A stretch of 64,000 bases of DNA from Sipunculus nudus (taxonomy: Eukaryota; Annelida; Sipuncula; Golfingiida; Sipunculidae): the NCBI GenBank assembly GCA_026874595.1, contig CM049315.1:14285664-14349663 (forward strand). The letters are read 5' to 3'. The position numbers and the translations under genes were made by a program. Below, piece by piece: positions 46,004 through 58,798 of this stretch. Each line of letters begins with the position of its first letter. Positions within the stretch are counted from its first letter, which is position 1. A model generated the notes under the pieces. That model did not search any database. It was not told the origin of the DNA and saw nothing but the letters and a program-made list of their open reading frames with translations.

Positions 46004-48607
46004 TCAATTTGCCAGGATGGAAACAGCTTTTTTCTTTTTTTTACGTCTTAAATTAGTAAATTATACCTGTTTCCAAATTCTAATCAGAAAGTTTAGCAAA
46101 ATCACAAAATATGCATTTTATGCCATACTGGCACCTAACTATCAGGTTCATTCTTGCAAAAGTGACTTTACATTGGTGTCTCTCCTTGATGAAGTTCCTT
46201 GATCCGGATTATGTGCCGGATCTACACCAAAAAATAATGATTCTTCAATTGCCCAATCCCAAAATGCGAAAAATTTGATGTGAACAAACAGACACAAACA
46301 CATGAACAGTGATGAACGCATACCCTACTGGGGAGGCAACAAGGAAAGGGAAAACAGCAATATGCCATTTAGATGTGTACATTAATACCATTTACAATCA
46401 ATGCTCACATCTTATATTTTAGACGTAACGCCATTGTATCACTCACCTCTCGAAAAAGTAAGGCCACAAGAAAAAAAAAAACGATTCTTTAATGTATCAT
46501 AAATACACGAGTTCCTAATTTGATTATTATACTGACGTACTTAAACATTTATAAACAACAATGATGGGCTTTTCTTTGAGTGTGTAGTTTATATCAGGCC
46601 GAAATGCCTTTAGTACACAATATTTTGTACACCTATATACAGTTTGAATCGTTAAATATGAATTAGGGAATGATGAAGGCAGTAAGTTAAAAACAAATTC
46701 TTCAGACGACAACATGACTTTAACCTTCAAAGCTGCTATGTCTAATGCTTTATTGCCTGCCCGGAAGCAACTTGGTATAGAAAAGTAAAGCGACAAAAAT
46801 AAGACGGATAACATTTTTGCTCACATGTAGCTATAGCCAATGTCTCACTTGTAGAAGATTTTTTTTTTCAGAAATGACAAAGTAAATTCTCATAAAAAAA
46901 CTTCTACTTGCAGATGAGTCCGTATGTACAAACACTGTTGCGCTTTAGGCCCTTTTGAAACTTCCACAATATGGCCGATTCTCTGATTCAGGTGCACAGT
47001 CAAATTGTAACTGGTGTTATATATTCATGACATTTATGCGTCCCCATATTTAGGACGTTAAGTCTTATAAGGGTTTTATGAGTTTGTCTATATTCATTTT
47101 GTGTATAACGTTTTGGTGGCAGACCTACTTTGCCCCCACCCCATAGTGCAAAACCATCGTTTTTATAACGTTTCAATCTTTTTGGGTATCATGTTTGCTC
47201 TTGATCTTCAACATGGCTAATTTTCAAAAGGTAATTGTGGGCACAATATTAATCCTAGGTATCAGATTTGCACCGAATATGCATTTTCGACGTTGACCTT
47301 ATTCCCAAGGTCGCACACTCCATAGCCCATCCCCGATTATTGCTCATTCGCGGTTTACATTGGTCACACTGCCATTGCCAACATATAGCTCTTAATGAGT
47401 GCTGCTTACGCAAACTCAACTTGTTACGGCGTTCTTAAAGTGGAATGTTTTTTTTGTTGTTGTTGCAAAGACCGGTGGGTTGTTTCGGATATTGGAAATA
47501 GCATGTTTCGGATGGCTCGAACCACGATATATTTCTCGTCCGTCCGATATACTTCTCACTGCGCACCGGAACTATCAATCGGTAATATAGAATGAAGGCT
47601 CATGAGCTGTTGGCTTTTCATTTTTCTTTGTTCGTCGGAGCAACACGTTATATCCCAACACAAAAAATGTGAGTTTTGATAGTGCTATTCTCACTATTCT
47701 GATTTCTCCCCCGCCGAAGCCGATGTCGGCACAGAAATGGTGAACATTGGTCCGTCTTTCCGTCCGTCCGTCAGTCACAGATATGGTGTAAACAATGAAA
47801 AAAAATTATATACAGTCATCATATATCTGGTTCAATCCATACTCTTACATCTTCTATGTGTAAAGGTATAGTTTTATTTCTTGTTGGTTCCTCTCCGATC
47901 TGTTGAATTATCTTTATGTCATTTATTTGTCTGACTGCGGATAAAAATCATCATCCGAACTTAAGTAGGTTTTTGCTGTTACTTGTGCTGTCTGTAATGT
48001 TACCCTTTTCTTTTTGTCCTATCCCCGTTGCATTATTTCGACATATACAGGAAAAAAATGTTTTTTTTACAAATTTAACCACATTTTACACAATTAGAAA
48101 TATGTTTGATTATGTAGAGGTGTAATTCATAATGACCCATTCATGTAGCTTGGGCTACGACAAAGATGTGTCAAAGTCTCGGCAAGCATTCCGAGCAATA
48201 CGGGAACAAGGGAATCAAGCTGGCATCGATAAAAGCAGTAATTGGTAATGGTAACTCTGGAAAATAGGCCTAACCATTTTTAAAGCGACATTACTTATAT
48301 ATATAATGAATTGTACTAACTACTCAGCAAATGGAAGTACTGGGCATGTCAACTATAAGTTCAGCCAGACCAAATTAATTATCAAACATTGCGTCTGGTG
48401 ATGTAAATTGCATCTCTGATGCTTCTGTATTTTTAATTAATCAAGAATTTCGTTTCTCTTTGTCCCCTGTCTTTTCTGTTGCTTGGCCTGTCTATAATGC
48501 AATGGGAAATCTAGAAGTCACACATGCGAAGGTCCATTCTGAACCAGTTTTGTCTCCGTAATTCTTGATAAGTGCGATCTCTTTCAGGGGGATCTGTTTC
48601 TCCTCCG

Positions 48608-48659
<52 letters not shown>

Positions 48660-49895
48660 CAGTTTGTTCAGCAGCGGCATTGGGCACAGGAAACCACTTT
48701 ATAAACTAAAGAGTCTAACTTGCCACCACCCAGCGGTATATGTATGACCTGCTCCCAAATTTCTTCAATACTGTTCTTTAGACACAAATGCAAATTTCCA
48801 TCTGATTAAATTACTTTAATGTACTTTGTATGTAGCAGCCTTCACTACATGAACTTTAATGCTTATGGGTTTTCAAGCATACTCAGTATCTGATTTTGAT
48901 TTTAATGGCCCAATAAACCGGTGGCGCAAGGTGGCTGAAGGGCGATAAAATTCGACAACTGCAAACAGACCTTTATTGGCAAAAGTTTCTTAAGAACTCT
49001 ATGTGAGTACGGTTATAATAAATAATTCAGTCATCCAGCTGCTGCCAAATGCCATGTCATATCACCAATATGTCAGATTTTTCTAAGAGGCCCTTTGTAA
49101 ATTCTCAGCAAAGATGATGATATTCGATTTGAGATAGAGAGGAATGAATAAAAAACGATCCGACGTAATTAGATATACGAAAACGTGGGGGAATTTTCAG
49201 TACAGATTTTATTTGTCACACCTCAATAAAACACTTTGCTAAATTTGAAATTTTTTTATTTAATTGTTTTTAAAATAAAGATTTCAGTTATGATATTTCA
49301 AAAGTAATTGTAATTTTTGTTTCATCTGTCATGCTATATATTCTAAGCACGCCTAAAATTATATACGAGCATGCATACAAAATTGACTCACCCTAATGTA
49401 CAGTAATATGTATATACAGGAATATGTGTGCTGTTGACAAACCAATATATCAGATTAAATTGCTAACAAACAGGATACACTATCCAGTATATTTGATTGG
49501 TAAAATAAATACCTATATCACCCTCATCTCATCTTATACCGTCAGACAAAAATTGAGATACGTATGAGCAGGCAACTTGAAAGACGTTGGAAACGGCTTT
49601 GATTTCCAATTCAGAGATATTTTTGTTGGAGGCAGGGTTGATTTTTTTAGCCGACAAACCTCTGTTTTATGGTCAAGAGAAATTCTCCCTCTTCGTCCAA
49701 GAAGACGGTTTTCGGAGGCTTCAAGGCTTATGCATTCCCGCTTGTTCATATCCCTATAACCAGTAAACAAAAACTTGGGCATGTGATCCTAAATTTTAAG
49801 GAAGGACATTTTGATGTAGTAAATCGCGACAAATACAACCTTTTCCCAATAATGCTTACTACACACTGTAAATATATTTAAACATATATGTTCAT
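46004..49895. other. Intergenic, no gene supported
   Basis: Holds a 95-codon minus frame (46527-46814) starting with a hydrophobic signal-like stretch but no homology, a CCGTCCGTC-type repeat near 47730-47775, a poly-purine run near 46470, and (TA)n at 48616-48656. Nothing here reached the level of a gene call. Confidence 0.4.
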
Positions 49896-49901
49896 TTTAT
49901 T
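49896..49901 (-). terminator. Polyadenylation signal AATAAA of minus-strand GT92
   Basis: AATAAA on the minus strand, about 80 bp after the stop codon at 49981. Its position is right for the 3' end of the GT92 transcript. Confidence 0.55.
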
Positions 49902-49980
49902 TATCCTTAGTTATATTATTTGATGACCTGTAATTGTTTCAATTATAACCAATACTTATTGCTGTTGTCATTTTTCTGTA

Positions 49981-51318
49981 TTAATTAAGTAAACCAATCT
50001 GCATTCTGCTTGTCTGCACAGCATTAGTTAATAAATCCTTGAAGGCTAAAATAACGTTGTCCTCTTTAGCGGCTGATATCAGCTGATTACAATCGTTTAT
50101 GCTCATTTTCGGGTGACATGTTTTTCTGTAGTGATGGCTTAGAGCAACTGTCGTTCCTGCATCAAATAACCTAGGTAATCTAGGAAATTGCTTGATACAG
50201 TAATGATTGAATGTCCATAAACACCTCCTCGGGTCAAACATGGACTTTGGATTCCAACGTGGTTCACTAGGTGTCGCATGTTTTCTATACTGTAACATCA
50301 TAAGAAACTTCGCATATGAATTATCTGGTCGCAGGGTCAAGAAATGGTATGTATTACGAAAAGTATATATAACACCAGGTTCCGTTTGATTGTGCACTTC
50401 AACTAAGCGTTCGAGCATATCGTGGTAGTTCTCTGTGTCTCGTGGTACAATGTTCTCGTCAATGTCGAATATAAAGATGTAACGATACCGGTACATATTT
50501 CTTAACATACAATCATTCAAGGAGGCGGACTGCACAAGAAGGTTCCCTTCCACTGTAGAATCAATGATCGGAGGCGGCATTGTATGAACAAAAAGGGACT
50601 TTTCCTTTTCGAAGTAACGAAATACTGGCTTGATTGCATCATCAATTAACGTGTCATAAATATGCATCTCTCTAGCGCCCATGAGTTTGTTGAATTCCAT
50701 CCACTCTATGAAGCGGTCTGTATTAACAGCATTATATGTTGAGGAAACGCATACACCAAACTCCACGACCCATTCTCCCTTTTCGGGTGTAATGATTGGT
50801 AGATAAATTGTGGATTTGACACACTCTCCAAATACAACGGACACGTATTTAGGCTCCGGATGGTTGTCGGGAACCAAGCAAGAATACATGAGATGGTGGA
50901 ACAAAACCCCGTTAGACTTTCTACTCAGAATAGCGGCGGTGGTCACTTCTGCTGTTGCGACGACTGGAAAATCATACTCGTCGTACCACAGATGACAAAA
51001 GGATTGTTCATTCTCAGTGGATATTCCTATTATGCGGATGAATGTCCGATTGCCTAAGATTGTTCTGTCGTCAAAATACGCAGAATACACGAATGTTTGT
51101 TTCTTATCCTCCTTATTGACTTGCCAGTGCCCAAGGGTATTGTACTGCACTTGTATCGGTCTGCTGATGTTTTCACAATGCAGCGCCACATGGGGCCTCT
51201 TAATGGTTCCCATATTATTTTCACTTGTTAGAAAGGCCGAAATTCTTGTTTTAAAGCGGTTAACTTCAGATACGTGAAGCAAATTCATAATACCAGTGAC
51301 CAAGATAAAACCGCACAT
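49981..51318 (-). CDS. GT92 (DUF23) family glycosyltransferase, intact
   Basis: 445 codons in one exon, type II Golgi membrane topology. Residues 1-16 are hydrophobic (MCGFILVTGIMNLLHV); the stem region holds HWQVNKEDKK, YSAYFDDRT and FCHLWYDEYDFPVV; the GT92 core starts near residue 195 (EFGVCVSS) with RFIEWMEFNKLMG, NDCMLRNMYRYRY, the DxD-type DIDENIVPR near residue 300, YTFRNTYHFL, WNPKSMFDPRRCLWTFNHYC and HHYRKTC. An acceptor (TATCTGTTTTAG) lies at 51335-51336. The frame is open from it through LIFGI into the ATG, so the true start is probably in an upstream exon, as in the 21 kb copy. The family transfers hexoses, in known cases galactose, to glycan cores; donor and acceptor here are not determinable. 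This is the only intact copy of three. Confidence 0.93.
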   Translation of the reverse strand: MCGFILVTGIMNLLHVSEVNRFKTRISAFLTSENNMGTIKRPHVALHCENISRPIQVQYNTLGHWQVNKEDKKQTFVYSAYFDDRTILGNRTFIRIIGISTENEQSFCHLWYDEYDFPVVATAEVTTAAILSRKSNGVLFHHLMYSCLVPDNHPEPKYVSVVFGECVKSTIYLPIITPEKGEWVVEFGVCVSSTYNAVNTDRFIEWMEFNKLMGAREMHIYDTLIDDAIKPVFRYFEKEKSLFVHTMPPPIIDSTVEGNLLVQSASLNDCMLRNMYRYRYIFIFDIDENIVPRDTENYHDMLERLVEVHNQTEPGVIYTFRNTYHFLTLRPDNSYAKFLMMLQYRKHATPSEPRWNPKSMFDPRRCLWTFNHYCIKQFPRLPRLFDAGTTVALSHHYRKTCHPKMSINDCNQLISAAKEDNVILAFKDLLTNAVQTSRMQIGLLN

Positions 51319-51334
51319 GATTCCAAATATCAGC

Positions 51335-51336
51335 CT
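51335..51336 (-). other. Splice acceptor before the GT92 main exon
   Basis: TTTTTATCTGTTTTAG followed by GCTGATATTTGG on minus. The phase of the following codon (one base, then CTG) is the same as at the acceptor before 21170, so the intron position is conserved between paralogues. Confidence 0.6.
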
Positions 51337-51650
51337 AAAACAGATAAAAAGTAGATTTAATTTATTACAAAAACACGTGACCTATGGGTCATGTCATTAT
51401 AGCCTAACATTCACCTTTGGAATTTTATCATCTGAAAATCAAAGTGGGAATAAGCTTTCCTCCTGATCTTGAACTTAGACCTCCTGACACTCTACCTCTG
51501 CAAGGTTCTTCCTTAATTGACGGGATACTAAGGTTAAGAATAAATCAATTATGTCTGTTCCATACATGTTGTTCGAGAGAAGAATAAGAGGTCTGAAGAA
51601 CTGGTTCCCCCAGAGAAATAGAATTTTTCATTCTGACAGGGATATACATT

Positions 51651-51654
<4 letters not shown>

Positions 51655-51714
<60 letters not shown>
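51655..51714. repeat. (TA)n microsatellite
   Basis: About 60 bp of TA dinucleotides in the presumed 5' intron of the minus-strand GT92 gene. Confidence 0.9.
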
Positions 51715-51716
<2 letters not shown>

Positions 51717-51955
51717 GGAATGGCTTTTCTGACAAATAAATGCATATATCGATCGATAGACCCCCATCTGCACAACTAAAGGAAAAGTACTTATTTCCAC
51801 AGATGTGAAAGGTCTCAAATTTTCACACCCGAGGTTATTATTGAATCAATATGTATCCAATTTATTGTTTTAGATTTATTAGTAGCTTAGCTAGAAAGGC
51901 TACTTCCTGTTTTTCTTATATCTATACATATATTTGAAAAAAAAAATGTGAAACA

Positions 51956-52113
51956 TACTTTGGGTCAACTTTCGTGCAAGGATTGCAGTCGACGCAACCA
52001 TTGTGAGGGTCAGATGAGCTAAAGATGCCGATATTGCCACTATCCTTATGCAATTGATAAACTTTTCGTGGATTTTCTATCAAACCATAGCTGAGAAATA
52101 AGATTGATATCAT
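51956..52113 (-). CDS. Candidate upstream exon of minus-strand GT92
   Basis: An open frame from ATG at 52113 (MISILFLSYGLIENPRK...) reaches a GTATGT donor near 51955 with phase 2, which would join in frame to the acceptor at 51335. Against it, the first exon of the 21 kb paralogue is quite different, and the duplicated sequence at the window start has stops in this frame. Treat as a weak alternative. Confidence 0.2.
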
Positions 52114-53370
52114 CTGACGGTCTATAAAATAAATGTATTATGACTGAAATAGCGAGCAATTTTAGAGGCAGCAACTGATGTAAACATTTCTAAACCAAGC
52201 CTCCCGGTGACCTCATTTCATGATTCTAAGGAGTTTTTTCAATTGTCTCACTTGTTCTTTGGTTAGAAGTGTCCGTTATATTTGTGTGTATATGCTTCTG
52301 ATTTATACGAAGAAGAACAGTAAATGCAGTTATGTCCGCGAATATTCATGTCTAAGAATTTGCGAATCGCGTGAAACATCACCCATTGTTTTGATATATG
52401 GTAATAAATTATGTTAGAGAATGACGTGGTAGACTAATTTTACCTTATATACAGGCGAAATATTGTATACCTCTGTAACTTCAACCGTTACAATTCACAA
52501 TTTGATTCTCGGCCAACAACTTTTCAAAAATTATTAATAGTACATACTCAATGGATAGGAGACATTTTGATTTTTTTCACGAACACGACCTTAAAAATAT
52601 TAATGTTTTAGTCCAACGAATCTCTTGGACACAACCGAGGTTTTAAGCGTGTGGACATAAATGCACAATTGGTCAATAATGACCTCTGTTCAAATGTGCT
52701 ACTATAATGTTAGAGACACAATAGACAGAATGTCTTTTTGGGGGGGATTTTATACGGTCTGTATTTTCGATGACAAGAGAAGATACTTCGGAATTGCCTC
52801 CGCCTGGTTATGGTTTTGACTGTGTTTGTGTGTGTTTGTTCACAAAATAACTCACGCAATCATGAAAGAAATCTCATGAAATGCTCTAGGCATTTTGGAA
52901 TTAGGCAAATGAAGAGTCGATCAGGTTTTGGTGCTAATCCGACACATGGTCCGAACCAAGAATCTTCATAAAGGAATATTCATAAATGTATAGTCACTCC
53001 TCCTCGACTGAATAAGTGAATGGGGGTGGCTTGCGTTCATTAGAATACATCATTTCTAGTCTAAAGTACGGTCTCACAAGCTCATTAACAAACTCGATTT
53101 AAATCGTCATCATAAATGACCCCCCTCCCCCATTTCCCAACGCCTGCATGGCCCGAAATGTCTTGCTCGATATTTTATGTACACTCGGTTTTTCCTGGGG
53201 GATAGGTAAGTAGCCCCATTCGTTACAACACGGTTTACAAGGTGCAGTTATATCCTACTGACCATAAAGAAAGACTTTGATACAAAGGTACGAGTCCGTT
53301 GTGCAAGAGGGGGTTAAAAATACCACCTGAGGTGGCAAATTCGGTTTTACCATCAGTAACCTAACATTAT
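52080..53370. repeat. Segmental duplication A, copy 2
   Basis: Counterpart of 45-2000, same orientation. It passes directly into duplication B at 53395 because it lacks the hAT-like insertion found in copy 1. No gene is seen. Confidence 0.8.
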
Positions 53371-53394
53371 ATGGTTTTGAGTGTGTATAATAGC

Positions 53395-53745
53395 TACGCC
53401 AAATGAGCAGCTCTATTTTATCCGACAATGTTAATATACACTTAATAATGGAAAATAAAAAATAGTATTTCGCACAGTCCTGAAATATAAAGCACTTGGG
53501 AACTGTGAGGAAGTCGAGTCCCCACCTTTCGAGTCAGTGTGAAAGTCGGAGTCCGGGCCACACGAAGTCAAATCCACCCTCTCTGAGTGCGAGTCATTTG
53601 GAGTCTGAGTCCAAAGAAGTATCCGAGTACAATAAAAATATCCCTTAAAAGAAATTTAAAACGAATATTTAAGATTTAGTTATTTCACTGTGATGGTTAA
53701 TTGTATTTATAGTTCCGATGCTAAGCAAAGTTTCGTATACAGTTT
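53395..53745. repeat. Segmental duplication B, copy 2
   Basis: Counterpart of 4430-4800. Similarity stops near 53745, whereas in copy 1 the sequence continues into duplication C. Confidence 0.75.
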
Positions 53746-54119
53746 CCTTATATAAAAAAGAAACTTTCTTTCAAGAAAGGTATGTTTTGAAAAATACCCT
53801 TATCAAATGCGGTCAGCTGAGTTCGGTAGCTTCAACTGTGAAAAAACGCCCTTGTTGTTAACAAAAAAATGACACAGACATCGTTTGTGAGTTGATTAAT
53901 GATATAGTGTAATTATTTTGCAACATTTTCTGTTACTTTGCACATGTTAATCTCTATTTATGATAAGTGTAAGCGTTTTCTATCGTTTCATCCTTCTTTT
54001 CAAGTTAGCCAGTGGTCCATGGGCTTTGACACTAAGCTGAATTTAATGTCAAGGCGATGTGTGTATTTATTATTAATGGTATGGTCCGCTAATAAATATT
54101 TTTTAAGGAACTTTGAACA

Positions 54120-55165
54120 ATAGCAAGACTGAACCCAGGGTGCTCAGAGTCATGCTTTTTGTCCATAGGCCTTAGAAAAAAAGGAAACAGCGACCTTATT
54201 AAGGGTTTTCAAGGTTTTACCAGGAACTTCCAATATGCTAAATTTTAAATGTCCAACTACTACGATTTGCTTCCAGCTTATATGGCGCTAAATGCTCACA
54301 GTGTATATGTCACAGTGCCCAAATTTCAGGTTTTCAAAGAATTTTATTGAGACCTCCCTGGATCTTAAACAGACTAATAGTTTCTCTACCCAACTGTAAC
54401 AAATTGATCAAATCATGTTCTTTCACATATCCTGCAGAACATAGGCCATAGTGATCTTATTTCGGTCCTTCAGGGAGATATTACAATGACCTCCATATAC
54501 ATTAAGAAAGACGTTTCTAGATCCTGCAGTCAAGATTAAGGGTGTCTGACTGTCTTGGTGTCAAAACTAGGTTTTCCGATATATGGCCAATATGAGCTAA
54601 TCTTTTGTGTTAAAAAAGATTTGCCCAAGACCTTGAATTTTAAGTTAGAAGGTTTCATGTCCAACGGTTATGATCTGGACCCAGTGATTTTCTCAGTAAT
54701 GAAAACATGTTTGTTCTTTTAGCTCGCAGAATGTAGTTCACAAGGACCTTATTTCAGGATTCACAGGAGAATGGCCCAGAACGTCCCTGGATGATATATC
54801 ACAAAATTTTAATGCAGACTGATACATTTTGTAAGCTGTCTCACTGCTCGAAATCATGTTTTTTTTTTGCCCGTAGCTCACACAATACATGTAAACATGA
54901 CCTCATTTCAGGGTTTCCAAAAATATATCAAGGATCACTCTGGGAGTTCAAATCATGATTTTGGCCTGTAGCTTGCACAATATAGGTCATCATGACCTAA
55001 TTTAAAGTTTCAAATACAATTTGTCCAGAATTTTCTTGGATGTATTGCGAAAATTTTCAAGAGCTAACAAACACAATTTGTGCCCATCTGACATTCAGGG
55101 TGCTAACAATAATGCCTTTTTACCCGGAGCTCACAGAATATGGACACCTTGACTCAGTAGATCTG
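54120..55165. repeat. Degenerate tandem repeat of about 150 bp units
   Basis: The motif AGCTCACAGAATAT, followed by GACCTTATTTCAGGGTTT and later AATTTTCAAGAGACTAA and CAATTTGTGCCCA segments, recurs in diverged form at about 54290, 54430, 54721, 54873, 54968 and 55127. No coding sequence was recognised. Confidence 0.55.
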
Positions 55166-55249
55166 TTGAAGCCATTAAATGTCCAATAAAACTTATCAGT
55201 TGTTCACTCTCTATGAGTGTTTAATTCAGAATCCTGTCCTGTTATTTGC

Positions 55250-56150
55250 TCAACTAGGCTAAGATGATCATCCGTGATTGGCATATAGTGTAACATATCT
55301 ATGTGCTCAGTTTCAGTTTTCACTTATGGCCGGATGTCAATGGTCAGTGTCTCATCTGATTTTCTCACTATAACACAGGGTGGCAGTTGTGCCCTAATGA
55401 GTGCATCAGCTACATACATTTTGGCTCCATTATTGTAGGTAACCTCAAAATCAAATTTCTGTAGCATTAGCAGCAATCCCAGCAGTATTTTTGGAGCTGA
55501 GAGGCTTCTCTTGCAGATATTTTTCAATGACCACAGGGTAAATCTACGAAATTCCAGTTTTCGAATAGCACGGCTTAAAGGTCATTCTTGAGTTGTGGAT
55601 AATGGCACTCGGTTGCCATTAGTGATGGAGAAGCTTATGCTATTGGGTGTCCTTCTTGGAGTAAACAACTCATTAGTATTACATTGTAGTGTTGTCTCTT
55701 TGTCGAAATAAATATCTCTCTGGCAATGCTACAAGGTTCCTATCACGGTTTCTTACTGCTTCTTTATTACTGTCTCCAATACCATATATCAGAATGTCAT
55801 CATATGTGGTTTTAACACCAGTTCCTCCAGAGCCTCATCCATTCATCTCTTGAATTCTTCTGGAGAATTAGTTCATTTCGCTACCTGCATTATGGTAATA
55901 CGAATGTTGTCAGATAACAACTGCTTGTTCCAAATCTAGATGCAATAACACACCAGCTTTCAATAATTTTGGTAATATATTATGAATAGTCAGGGATGGG
56001 CATTGGTTATGTTTCAAGGCTTTTAATTAACGGTTTCGGATCGATACAAAGTATCACCTTCCCATTCGGCTTCTTCACCATCACAAGAACTGATAACCAC
56101 AGGTACTATATTGTGCATCTCTGTCAATCGCGTAAACTCAAAATCGACTC
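55250..56150 (-). pseudogene. Ty3/gypsy pol fragment (RT-RNase H), decayed
   Basis: On minus, fragments run in the expected order: MVKKPNGKVILCIDP (near 56060), YDDILIYGIGD with its catalytic DD (near 55800), a ISFSI.NG-type start of RNase H, then SAPKILLGLLLMLQKFDFEVTYNNGAKMYVADALIRA (55520-55400) from the end of RNase H/connection. Frameshifts separate all pieces and the catalytic core of RNase H is missing. It is unrelated at the sequence level to the larger LTR element in this window. No LTRs were seen near it. Confidence 0.75.
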
Positions 56151-57674
56151 TCACCATTATGGCTACATAAAAAAAATATAAAAAATTTTCGTACAAGACC
56201 GTATAGAAAAAATTTCATAATATTGAAACGGCTCTGAGGACAGCAGTTTGAATAATATAAAAAAAACCTGGAACATATTAACACTTTAAAGAGAGTCTTG
56301 AGACTTTAAAATAAAAAAGGCAGATTAGGCCTAATTAACACAACAAAATAAATCAGGATGAGCCATCCATGTGTAAAAAAACATAATACATCCCCTGCAA
56401 TAAATGGATTATAAAAGCACGCTCCTGCAAACAAATATATGGAATGATGTGTGCATTTTCAAAGATTTTTTTTATTGCTACACATACTCTTGTTTATTCT
56501 TTAAAAAAAAAACCTGAATAATAATATTTTTCTTTCATCACTGGTAAAACTGAGAGTAATCAACAAACTGAGTTGACTAAAGTAATTTCCAGTATAAGGA
56601 ACTGAGGAATACGAACCAGCTGATGAAAAGAGTACACAAACAAGCCAAGGCCCCACTCAGTAGTTTTATAATATAAAGGTAAACTGATGAAATAATATTT
56701 ACAAATACTTCTGAGACATTTACAGATACATTGCCCAGATAAATATACAATTTGATCAGACCAAAGCAAATTTAAGCCGCCAATTCGGCCGGTGGCCTGC
56801 TTGGTCCATTTGACACTATTATACAAAGTTGCGGGGGTATCTGTCCAGGCATTGCTCAGAAAAGCTGCTAGTGATTGCAATACTATGACAGACGACAGAC
56901 GGGCGCCGCACATGGCTAGAACTCACAAGTGCGCAACAAACCAGGGAATAAATAAATACATAAAGAAACAAGTATATGTCCTAATTATTGCAGGATGTTA
57001 TTTCCAAAAACATTTTTACACCATGGGAAAGAGCGGAACAATTGTTATCGGGAGTTGAGAATGATGTATGCAAACACATCACATGTCAAATATTGCGATC
57101 GACAAAATTTAAAATTCCGCAGAAATTTCAACTTAGTTTATACATATTTTATTTATCTTCCTCTAAGGAATTCTCAGCTATGATACAAAAGCTACAACAT
57201 TAATAGTCAATGACTTATCCTGGCTATCTTGGCCAGCGGAAACTAGGTCAACATTGTTGTCGCCACCAAAAATACATTTTTAAACACGCAACTGAAACAG
57301 TGTCTGTTCAGATATTAGGTAACAGACGGTTGATGGGGGACAGTGGAAATAAACATCTGACTTTTATTATCTAGACTTTGGATTTTAAGGCCAAACACTC
57401 AATAGTCGGGTGATGTTAACGCTCGGTTTTGCCCCTGTTGGGGTAAGATTTCCAGTATCGATGATTTTTTTAAAACTGAACTTGGGACACAATTATAATC
57501 ATAGGTGATAAATTTGTCGTCTGGCATTTCTTTGTGACCTTGTTCTCATATTAAATGGTCCACCCCATGGCCGATCCCCCTCGTCGCTCAGTTCTGTTCT
57601 AGTGACGCATGCTCTGAAATACATCTGGCTTTCAAAAACTAAAAAATATAACTGTGAGGCCAAAATAAAAAAAA
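56151..57674. other. Intergenic, no gene recognised
   Basis: Contains a 117-codon minus frame (56560-56913) and overlapping shorter frames on plus, none with recognisable motifs or supporting splice sites. Confidence 0.4.
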
Positions 57675-57975
57675 GGTATGGTTCTCAGGCACTTTTTTTC
57701 AGTAATCAATGCGGGCGGGCGCTTTTTTTATTTTAATTTTTTTGTATGTTTCGATAAAAATGTCAAATGATAAGGGAAAAGCATGAAAACAGCAGTTTTA
57801 TTTTGCTAAATAAGTAAAAGCACTACAAAAAAAAAGGAAATTGTATGATTTATCTTCTTGAAAGAATGTCGGAGCGGCAGCAGCTCATAATTGGAAAGTT
57901 TTAATTGAAAATCAAAATAAAAAGTTTTGATGCGGGGGTTTAAAATTGATGCGGGCGGTGCCTGAGAACCATACC
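57675..57975. mobile_element. MITE with 18-bp perfect TIRs
   Basis: GGTATGGTTCTCAGGCAC at 57675 and its exact reverse complement ending at 57975 bound a 301-bp AT-rich segment with GCGGGCGG motifs just inside each end. The flanks are A- or T-rich, so no target-site duplication can be assigned. The superfamily is unknown. Confidence 0.8.
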
Positions 57976-58798
57976 TATAATTTTTTTTGGCCTGACAGGT
58001 AATATATTTGCACTTTACCCCAGCCTTATTTTCAAGCTACATAGCCTATCCAAGATATCCTATTTCCTTGCGAATACTTGTAGGTGGGGGATTGAAGACC
58101 GGCGGGGCGGGGAGTGAGAAAGGGAGGGCGGGTTAATGTTCTGTTGGCGCCATTGGGGGGGGGGGGGGCGGGAGTGGGCGGTTGGAGGCTTCCCTAGCTC
58201 AGCGATTGCTGACCTTTAATGCAATCGGGAATATGGTCTACTGCACCTATCTCTTAGAATTAAATACCTACTATTAATCTGATTATTCTGTATTAAAACA
58301 TATAAAATCTGCTAAGTAAAAAGCCAAAGGCTAGTAGGTAACCATTTATTTTGATAAAGGATTGGGTCTTAGAGGCTTAATGTAACAGCTAGATCGGAAC
58401 TGGAGGTATACGGTATGCTACTAAGTGCATATAATCAAGAGCATAACTATCTATATACATTTACATTAATGTCAATGTGTATTAAAAATAGACCACGTTC
58501 ATTGACTGGATACGTTATCGGTAGAATGTAAAGCAAACTATCATATCCCCAGATGCGGTGAATTATATTTACCGACTAGACTAGAACAAATGTAATTAAT
58601 TATAATATGTCGACTGCAGTGCATTCACGTTAATGCAAAACTACCTTGATGTGCAAGTAACTACTTATTTATCATAAAAAGATAAGGCTCCTATATTACC
58701 TTTGTCCTTTGTCCTATTAGATAAATACGTTATAGTCGGTTAAATGAGCCGATCATTCTGCTTGATCTCAATACCAGAATGACTGTATACACGAGAAC
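57976..58798. other. Upstream region of the beta-lactamase-like gene
   Basis: Holds a G-rich stretch at 58081-58186 with a 14-base G run (58155-58168). The 100 bp before the ATG at 58799 show no clear TATA box. Confidence 0.4.

Noticed and set aside
46527-46814. 95-codon minus-strand frame with signal-like start
   Set aside because: The hydrophobic start is suggestive, but there is no homology, no promoter and no polyadenylation signal that I can defend.
56560-56913. 117-codon minus-strand frame with hydrophobic stretches
   Set aside because: No motif, no splice signals and overlapping open frames on plus; nothing supports it beyond length.
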